From positions 1-5,059 of the forward strand of contig JALOOY010000189.1 of NCBI GenBank assembly GCA_025454185.1: DNA of 5,059 bases, in the 5' to 3' direction. Positions 1 to 4,140 of the stretch are shown here, piece after piece; position 1 is the stretch's first letter; every line of letters starts with the position of its first letter. The stretch is from Thermodesulfobacteriota bacterium (GTDB taxonomy: Bacteria > Desulfobacterota > RBG-13-43-22). The notes under the pieces were generated by a model, which was not told where the DNA came from, searched no databases, and saw nothing but the letters and a program-made list of their open reading frames with translations. The position numbers and the translations under genes are program-made.

Positions 1-2
1 AT

Positions 3-605
3 CTTAATCTTTATGGGCCTAAAATAAAAATGACCCCTGATTGCGTCATCCCCCCACAGAAACGATTCCTCGAAGTCTCCATAACCCCGGATAAAGCCTT
101 TAAACCGGATCTGATTTTCAGCTCGGTCAGGATCAATCCGGCAACGCCCACCCGAAACGGCATGGCGGTGGTCAGCATTCAGGTGAAAAACGTGGGACCC
201 AAAACCTCCGCCGCCGCCTATTTGACGGCCTCTCTGAACGGTTTGTCCAATTATGACACGGCCAAGGTGTTCAATACCATGGAAGGCAACCAGGGCAAGG
301 TGCCGCCTTTGAAGAAAGACCAGGTGCATTCCGTCGAGTTTAAGAGGATCAATCAAGGCATTTTGCTGGAACCTGGAAATCGGGATTTCTACCTTTCCGT
401 CTCATCTCAATCGGATGAGATCAACACCTCGAATAACTACACCAAGTTTTCTTTCCAGGTCGCCAACGTCGTCGAGGTTGCCAAAGTGCAGGAAAAAGCA
501 AGTGGGGGAGTTGCACCTAAGCCGGGGATCCAGCCCGCCACCCCGGGGGCTGGAATTCCGACCCAAATGCATCCAGCCCCAACCAAACCACCGACAGGCC
601 GATAG
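3..605 (+). CDS. CARDB-domain protein, 5'-truncated by window edge
   Basis: This is the C-terminal 200 codons of a probably exported, non-enzymatic protein. The frame is open to the left edge, and the first in-window ATG (base 30) has no ribosome binding site ahead of it, only A/T-rich codons. The true start and any signal peptide therefore lie outside the window. Numbering from the first whole codon, residues about 36-153 form a CARDB Ig-like domain: entry strand 'KPDLIFSSVRI', central 'VKNVGP', closing 'DEINTSNNY'. Residues about 160-200 are a Pro/Gly/Ala tail ending in 'PTGR', typical of a flexible spacer. There is one visible cysteine, C14 in 'TPDCVIPP', and its partner may be upstream. 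CARDB folds are known from bacterial and archaeal surface proteins, often as multi-copy modules. The ligand is unknown. The fold call is secure, the function is not. The stop is TAG. Confidence 0.85.
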   Translation, partial: LNLYGPKIKMTPDCVIPPQKRFLEVSITPDKAFKPDLIFSSVRINPATPTRNGMAVVSIQVKNVGPKTSAAAYLTASLNGLSNYDTAKVFNTMEGNQGKVPPLKKDQVHSVEFKRINQGILLEPGNRDFYLSVSSQSDEINTSNNYTKFSFQVANVVEVAKVQEKASGGVAPKPGIQPATPGAGIPTQMHPAPTKPPTGR

Positions 606-708
606 AGGTTACGGATGAAGAATTTATGTCCTGAAGTGAACCTGTTTGGTCCCGGAATGGTCTAACATGCCAAGAAGGAGAACAAACAAATTAATCAAGG
701 AGGATTTT
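606..708 (+). other. Short intergenic gap with possible 16-codon relic
   Basis: This 103-base spacer is visibly more A/T-rich than its flanks. Bases 615-665 read as a 16-residue ORF, MKNLCPEVNLFGPGMV, ending in TAA; GAGGTT at 605-610 is only a poor ribosome site. The part 'VNLFGPGM' resembles 'LNLYGPKI' at the left edge of the window, with four of eight residues identical and the rest mostly conservative. It could be a relic of a duplicated N-terminal region, a leader peptide, or chance. I see no clear promoter and no G+C-rich hairpin with a T-tract. Confidence 0.25.
697..703 (+). promoter_or_regulatory. Shine-Dalgarno site fixing the start at 709
   Basis: AAGGAGG lies 5 bases before ATG 709 and is a perfect match to the 16S rRNA tail. 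It rules out the longer in-frame reading that would begin at TTG 646, which lacks such a site and would put a charged stretch before the signal peptide. Confidence 0.85.
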
Positions 709-1329
709 ATGAAGACGACAAAGAAGGGTTTTTTGTTGGGGTTGGTCGGAGCATTGCTGTTGTTGACCGGCGTCGTTCAGGCCGCCGATCGGATGGCGCC
801 CCCACCCGCGGGCCAGCGGCCCCAGATGGCGCCCATGGAAAAGATGCAAATGGCCCCGCTCTGCCCGGATATGGTGGTCACCGAGATCCGGTATGAAATC
901 GTCCAGCAGTACCCGGATGCCCCCCAGCCCATGGCCAAGGTGCGGGTTACGGCCATTGCCCGGAATCTGGGGAAGGCGCCCTTTCCCTTCAGCGGCAAGC
1001 TGCTGTTGTTCGGCGACGCCCAGAAATTGGGGGAACAGTCCTTCGGGACGGTCCCGGTCAACGGGGAGGTCAAGGTGGCCCACGAACTGAAATGGGTCGT
1101 GGGGTCTTCGGTTGGCCAGTTTTTCATGGGGAAGATCGTCTATGATCCGGCCGTTTTCAAGAATAAGTACGAACAGGACTGCGACTTCAACAACAACGAA
1201 AAGAAACGCAGCACCCAGGATCTCAACGGGATGATCTCCAGCAAGACGGTGGAGATGAAGCTGCCCCCGGCGGGCGTGATCAAGCAGCCGCAGCCGCGGC
1301 CGCTGGACGACGCGCAGAAGGCGAAGTAG
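709..1329 (+). CDS. Secreted CARDB-like protein with Met/Pro-rich linker
   Basis: A 206-residue exported protein. Residues 1-26 are a classical signal peptide: K-rich start, hydrophobic core 'LLGLVGALLLLTG', probable cleavage after 'VQAA' or 'VQA'. Residues 29-50 are a Met/Pro-rich linker with 'MAPMEKMQMAP' spacing. Residues about 52-163 are a divergent CARDB fold: entry 'CPDMVVTEIRYE', central 'AIARNLGK', closing 'EQDCDFNNNEKK'. C52 and C158 bracket the domain and could form a disulfide joining its first and last strands. A polar tail ends 'RPLDDAQKAK'. There are no catalytic motifs. ATG 709 is chosen on its strong ribosome site. The stop is TAG, and the next gene starts 25 bases on, so the two are probably co-transcribed. 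A partial copy of this tail recurs at 1929-1970, before the gene at 1985. The Met-rich linker might bind a soft metal such as copper, but that is inference. Exported and CARDB-like are well supported; the role is unknown. Confidence 0.85.
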   Translation: MKTTKKGFLLGLVGALLLLTGVVQAADRMAPPPAGQRPQMAPMEKMQMAPLCPDMVVTEIRYEIVQQYPDAPQPMAKVRVTAIARNLGKAPFPFSGKLLLFGDAQKLGEQSFGTVPVNGEVKVAHELKWVVGSSVGQFFMGKIVYDPAVFKNKYEQDCDFNNNEKKRSTQDLNGMISSKTVEMKLPPAGVIKQPQPRPLDDAQKAK

Positions 1330-1343
1330 GGTAGATAACTCTC

Positions 1344-1351
1344 GGAGGTGA
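1344..1351 (+). promoter_or_regulatory. Shine-Dalgarno site for the gene at 1355
   Basis: GGAGGTGA is an extended perfect anti-SD match, ending 3 bases before ATG 1355 (6 bases from the GGAGG core). It makes this small gene credible despite its lack of recognisable homology. Confidence 0.8.
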
Positions 1352-1354
1352 CCC

Positions 1355-1636
1355 ATGAAAAAAAATATTTTTTTTATCGGCTGGATAATAATACTGGGTG
1401 TGCTGGCCGCCTTTGTTTCTCTGGGGTATGCCCAAAGCACAAGGTACGCCTGTGTGGACCCCAAGACCAAATCGGCCCGAATGGTAAATATTCCGAAAGA
1501 ATGCCCACCTCCTCAGAAACTCATCGCCATTACCCAACAAGGCCTGGATAGTATGGTCGAAGAACAAGGGCTTCCTGAAACGCCGGGTCCCAAGCTCTCG
1601 TTCAACCCGGTAAGGAACCCCAGACCCAAGGAGTAG
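1355..1636 (+). CDS. Small secreted two-cysteine protein, unknown family
   Basis: A 93-residue exported protein. The start is supported by the GGAGGTGA site. Residues 1-27 are a signal peptide: 'MKKNIFFIGWIIILGVLAA', then 'VSLGYA' with probable cleavage before Q27. The mature part of about 66 residues has a compact two-cysteine segment, C33 and C50, with 'DPKTKSARMVNIPKE' between them, then a Pro-rich tail ending 'RNPRPKE'. I recognise no family; it is too short for CARDB and lacks the N-N closing motif. The position between two CARDB genes, 25 bases after the first, suggests a small partner exported with them. Codons 2-7 contain an 18-base A8-T-A-T8 palindrome. After the TAG stop the same frame stays open to 1741, so a longer ancestral form or a sequencing error is possible. 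The gene call is fairly safe; function is unknown. Confidence 0.75.
   Translation: MKKNIFFIGWIIILGVLAAFVSLGYAQSTRYACVDPKTKSARMVNIPKECPPPQKLIAITQQGLDSMVEEQGLPETPGPKLSFNPVRNPRPKE
1358..1375 (+). repeat. A8-TA-T8 perfect palindrome in start region
   Basis: Eight A, TA, then eight T form an 18-base self-complementary run covering codons 2-7 of the small secreted protein. It ends exactly there, since flanking G1357 and A1376 do not pair. Homopolymers of this length are slippage-prone, and the transcript could fold into an A-U hairpin directly after the start codon. It may also be just Lys/Phe/Ile codon choice in a signal peptide. Confidence 0.7.
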
Positions 1637-1857
1637 AGAAACGAGCGAGATTTCGGAAGCGATGTGGAAAATTTTGTTCAAACGATCCCGGATACTGCAT
1701 CTGGTATTGCTGTTATGGAGATTACGGTAACTGTCAGATAACCAAAATAGTAACGTATTAAACCGCCGGGATTGAGCAGTGAATCGGCAGAGTCTGGATC
1801 GGGATGAGGGTGGAGAATGATTCGACGAGGCGATGATGATGGCCAATGATTACCGAT
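1637..1857 (+). other. Gene-free stretch with cysteine-rich startless frame
   Basis: No intact gene is visible, and base composition is more A/T-rich than the flanks. Three overlapping readings exist. (a) The frame of 1663-1761 encodes six cysteines in 24 codons (C-x3-C-x6-C-x3-CC-x6-C) and ends at TAA 1759-1761. It is open back to 1579 but has no ATG, GTG or TTG. (b) The frame of the preceding gene continues past its TAG to 1741, with a beta-strand-like end 'GIAVMEITVTVR'. (c) ATG 1662 opens a 22-codon hydrophobic peptide ending at 1730. None has a good ribosome site. From about 1762 to 1857 all frames are short and I recognise nothing. I see no convincing -35/-10 pair and no terminator hairpin, though this is the logical place for a promoter driving the gene at 1985. 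Confidence 0.4.
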
Positions 1858-1970
1858 GCTATCCAGGGCCTTTCCGTTTCCTCGCTGAAGCCCTCAGCCG
1901 GCCTTCCCTGCGAACTCTCGGTCCAGGCCTGCAGCGCCGGCCGCTGGACAATGTGCAGAAAGTCAAATAA
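1858..1970 (+). pseudogene. Decayed mosaic remnant of neighbouring CARDB-family genes
   Basis: Two relics lie end to end in different frames. Codons at 1861-1926 read 'IQGLSVSSLKPSAG' then 'LPCELSVQ', matching residues 370-391 of the protein encoded at 1985-3538 ('IQGLLLSPLKPTAG' then 'VPFELSAQ') at 15 of 22 residues. After a frame change, bases 1929-1970 read 'LQRRPLDNVQKVK' plus TAA. This matches the last 13 codons plus stop of the gene at 709-1329 ('PQPRPLDDAQKAK', TAG), 31 of 42 bases by my count. Neither part has its own start, domain or ribosome site. The TAA is immediately followed by the ribosome site of the next gene. A likely history is a duplicated family member that lost its body and kept the tail that carries the downstream translation signal. 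Alternatively, recombination joined fragments of two genes. Confidence 0.65.
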
Positions 1971-1976
1971 AGGAGG
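1969..1976 (+). promoter_or_regulatory. Shine-Dalgarno site fixing the start at 1985
   Basis: AAAGGAGG ends 8 bases before ATG 1985 and overlaps the stop codon of the preceding remnant (TAA 1968-1970). It supports the start at 1985 over the internal ATG at 2041, which would delete the basic n-region of the signal peptide. Confidence 0.8.
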
Positions 1977-1984
1977 TTGTAGGG

Positions 1985-3538
1985 ATGCTAAAGTCCGGCG
2001 GTTCCGAAATCTTATTCCGAAAAAAACTGCTTTGGTCGTTGATGATCCTCGCGATCGTCTCGGCCCCCGGTATGGTCGGCGCCTTCCAGGTAGCACCGGA
2101 ATTTAAACGGCTCATGGAATGCCAGCAAAGGCCGACCATCGAGGAGCCTGCGGAAAATCAGACTTTTTTGACCGGGGTGCCGGCCCTGCTGCCGGTGGGC
2201 GCGGCCGTCTCCTGTCAGGTCAGCGATTATTCCAAATATTTTTTTGAGATCCAAACCGAATACTATCACCAGGAACCCGGAAAGGCGCCTGTATGGAAGG
2301 TTTTTCACACGGGTTCCCGGATACCTTTTCATCCCCAGGGAGACCTGACCGTTTCCTTCAGGGCCTTCAAACAATTGGAATTTATTTACTATGGGCAATG
2401 GCGGCTAAGGGCGCGGGCGGGTTATCTGACGGCAAACGGAACGGCCATCCGGGGCCCCTATGGGAATTGGCGCTATTTCAAGATAAACGATCCCTCCGAT
2501 TTGCCGGACCTGGTGGTGGACGGAATGGAGGTGCTCCAGGTGCCGGCCGGCCAACAGACCGTCGACGGGCAATCCTACCCCGAGACCATGACCTACGTGG
2601 TCTTTACCATTCGAAATAAGGGGAAGAAAATCGCTCCGCCCACCCGGGTTGAAGTCTTTTGCCATTCCTATATGGCCAACGATCCCTGCCCCCAATTTCC
2701 CCAGACGAACATTCCCCAGTTGTGGCCTAAACCAAATGACCTTTCCGGGGCTTATAAAATCTGGAATTCTCCGGCCGCCTTCATCAGAGAAGATTCGTTA
2801 TTGGGTTTCAGGGTAACCGTCGATCCGGACAAGCAGATCCAGGAAAGCAACGAAGAAAATAACGAGCGGGTATACACCATGGAACAGGCCCGAAATCGGG
2901 CCGGTATTAAAAAGGCTTTTCACCCCGAGGCCTTGAAAAAAACCGTTCAAACTCCCACGGCGAGCCTGGAGGCGGGGATGCCTGTATCCAGGGGGGCGGG
3001 CGAGTCGCCAAAGCTGGGCCAGACCCGGCCGGCCGGCCCGGGTGCGAACGCCGCAATGAAGGTCGGCCCGCCGGCCGCGTCGTCCCTGGTAATCCAGGGT
3101 CTCCTGCTCTCGCCGTTGAAACCCACCGCCGGCGTACCCTTCGAACTCTCCGCCCAGGGTCTGAACGAAGGGCAGGATCCGATCCCGCCGGGACAGGCCC
3201 TGCACCTGACCTGCCGGGTGATCCAGGGCGGCCCTAACTGCCCGGTGCCGACAGGCCCCATAACCCTGAGGGGCGCCATTCCCGCCAAGGGGCTGCAGCG
3301 GTTACCTTTGGGGACTTTTACCGCGCACCCCGGCGTATACGAAATAACCCTGGGCTCGGAACCCCAAACCGGAAAACAACTAAAAACCCTGACACTGACC
3401 GTGGAGGCCCCGCCGGTTCAGCAGAAGGTACCGGCCATCGGGACGCCCCAGGCGGCGCCGTTAACGGGTTCGCAACCGGCCGGAACGGGACAGCCATCGT
3501 CTTTGTCGCCAACGCCCCATCGCCCCTTAAAACGCTAA
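1985..3538 (+). CDS. Secreted three-module CARDB/Ig-like protein
   Basis: A 517-residue exported protein, the largest complete product here. Residues 1-33 are a signal peptide with a long n-region ('RKKLL'), core 'WSLMILAIVSAPGMV' and cleavage probably after 'VGA'. Residues about 46-170 form an FN3/Ig-like module: entry 'PTIEEPAENQTF', then 'GQWRLRARAGY' and 'GPYGNWRYFKI'. Residues 172-297 are a CARDB domain: 'DLPDLVVDGMEV', 'TIRNKGKK', closing 'VDPDKQIQESNEENNE'. Residues about 315-366 are a Pro/Gly/Ala linker. Residues 367-472 form a second Ig-like module starting 'LVIQGLLLSPLKPTAG'. The last 45 residues are a Pro/Gln/Thr tail ending 'HRPLKR'. Six cysteines fall in three in-module pairs (46/77, 226/235, 410/419), fitting extracytoplasmic disulfides. 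No catalytic residues, membrane anchor or sorting signal are visible. It is followed after 22 bases by the next CARDB gene, so probably one transcript. A scaffold or adhesin-like role is inference. Confidence 0.85.
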   Translation: MLKSGGSEILFRKKLLWSLMILAIVSAPGMVGAFQVAPEFKRLMECQQRPTIEEPAENQTFLTGVPALLPVGAAVSCQVSDYSKYFFEIQTEYYHQEPGKAPVWKVFHTGSRIPFHPQGDLTVSFRAFKQLEFIYYGQWRLRARAGYLTANGTAIRGPYGNWRYFKINDPSDLPDLVVDGMEVLQVPAGQQTVDGQSYPETMTYVVFTIRNKGKKIAPPTRVEVFCHSYMANDPCPQFPQTNIPQLWPKPNDLSGAYKIWNSPAAFIREDSLLGFRVTVDPDKQIQESNEENNERVYTMEQARNRAGIKKAFHPEALKKTVQTPTASLEAGMPVSRGAGESPKLGQTRPAGPGANAAMKVGPPAASSLVIQGLLLSPLKPTAGVPFELSAQGLNEGQDPIPPGQALHLTCRVIQGGPNCPVPTGPITLRGAIPAKGLQRLPLGTFTAHPGVYEITLGSEPQTGKQLKTLTLTVEAPPVQQKVPAIGTPQAAPLTGSQPAGTGQPSSLSPTPHRPLKR

Positions 3539-3550
3539 GTCGATCGATCG

Positions 3551-3556
3551 AGGAGG
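3551..3556 (+). promoter_or_regulatory. Shine-Dalgarno site for the gene at 3561
   Basis: AGGAGG ends 4 bases before ATG 3561. It directly follows a 12-base palindrome, TCGATCGATCGA (3540-3551), in the 22-base intergenic spacer. Confidence 0.8.
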
Positions 3557-3560
3557 AAAA

Positions 3561-4124
3561 ATGAAAAAAATGGTAATGTTGCTTTGGACCTTTGGTCTGA
3601 CCCTGACCCTGGGGGCCCCACTGACTCAGGCCGAACAGAAACAACCGGTTAAGGAAATCAGTCCGCCGAGTTTCCAGCGGGAGCAGAAGGCTCCGCCCCG
3701 TTTCCCCGATGCCGGGGGGGAAGGGGTCGTGCGCTCCGAGGTGGACCTGGTGGTTTCCAAAGTGCAGATTACCCGGGGGGTGTTTGCCGGGGAAAACAAG
3801 ATACAGATCATCCCTTATATCAAGAACATGTGGACGGGCCGGACCTCGGCCCGCATCAAGGTGTACTTCCGGGAATTTGAAACGGCCATCTGGATGGAGG
3901 GAGGTATCGGTCCGGGTGAAGAGAAGAGCGCCGGGGCCATCTACCGCAGCTACGATCCCGCTCACCCGGCAACCCGCAATTTCAGTGTGGAAGTGGACAA
4001 CAGCAACGCCATCCCGGAAACCAATGACCTGAATAACCGTTGCGATGGATTGTTTTATAATACCGCCGAGGCTTCACGGACCCATACCTGTGTCATCCGG
4101 GGACCCCACGAGCCCCTGCGTTAG
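3561..4124 (+). CDS. Secreted single-CARDB protein
   Basis: A 187-residue exported protein. Residues 1-24 are a signal peptide ('MKKMVMLLWTFGLTLTLGA', cleavage after 'LTQA'). Residues 25-58 are a charged, Pro-rich spacer. Residues about 60-160 are one CARDB domain: entry 'EVDLVVSKVQI', central 'YIKNMWTG', and the closing motif 'VEVDNSNAIPETNDLNN', among the most canonical in the window. C161 and C177 lie just after that motif and can close a small C-terminal loop. The protein ends 'GPHEPLR' before a TAG stop. Its mature N-terminus ('AEQKQ...PPS') and closing motif ('AIPETN') resemble those of the gene 16 bases downstream ('AEQKK...PPS', 'AIPETN'), suggesting a tandem duplicate pair that is probably co-transcribed. 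A G7 tract at 3714-3720 lies in frame. Family and export are well supported; partner or ligand is unknown. Confidence 0.88.
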   Translation: MKKMVMLLWTFGLTLTLGAPLTQAEQKQPVKEISPPSFQREQKAPPRFPDAGGEGVVRSEVDLVVSKVQITRGVFAGENKIQIIPYIKNMWTGRTSARIKVYFREFETAIWMEGGIGPGEEKSAGAIYRSYDPAHPATRNFSVEVDNSNAIPETNDLNNRCDGLFYNTAEASRTHTCVIRGPHEPLR

Positions 4125-4127
4125 ATT

Positions 4128-4133
4128 GAGGAG
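4128..4133 (+). promoter_or_regulatory. Shine-Dalgarno site for the gene at 4141
   Basis: GAGGAG lies 7 bases before ATG 4141, just after the upstream TAG. It supports this start for a gene whose end lies beyond the window. Confidence 0.75.
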
Positions 4134-4140
4134 TACGTCT

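Noticed and set aside
529..554. 8-base inverted repeat (TCCAGCCC / GGGCTGGA) as a terminator
   Set aside because: It lies inside the first gene, about 50 bases before its stop, and has no T-tract after it.
526..558. GGATCC, CCCGGG and GAATTC sites within 33 bases, resembling a vector polylinker
   Set aside because: The stretch is an uninterrupted part of the coding frame for a Pro/Gly-rich tail like those of its neighbours. No other vector sequence is present, so coincidence is more likely than contamination.
691..1470. 259-codon open frame on the minus strand
   Set aside because: It lies antisense to a gene with signal peptide, ribosome site and CARDB motifs. The translation is Arg/His/Gly/Leu-rich low-complexity, typical of a shadow frame in GC-rich DNA.
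1662..1730. ATG-started 22-codon hydrophobic peptide as a leader or toxin gene
   Set aside because: The only possible ribosome site (GGAAG) is 2 bases from the ATG, and the frame competes with two other protein-like readings of the same bases.
1700..1765. A/T-rich stretch as a sigma-70 promoter for the gene at 1985
   Set aside because: No -35-like hexamer with a suitably spaced -10 hexamer could be found; the weak candidates matched too few consensus bases.
1280..1846. 188-codon minus-strand frame across the gene-poor gap
   Set aside because: It overlaps the small secreted gene and the remnant, has an Ala run from GC-rich complement, shows no recognisable domain and has no good ribosome site.
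3540..3551. TCGATCGATCGA palindrome as an operator
   Set aside because: It is a short GATC repeat in a 22-base spacer directly next to the ribosome site, with no second copy in the window and no sign of regulation.
3318..3965. 215-codon minus-strand frame, and similar ones at 2012-2398, 2798-3205 and 4168-4704
   Set aside because: All are antisense to well-supported CARDB genes and have shadow-type composition.
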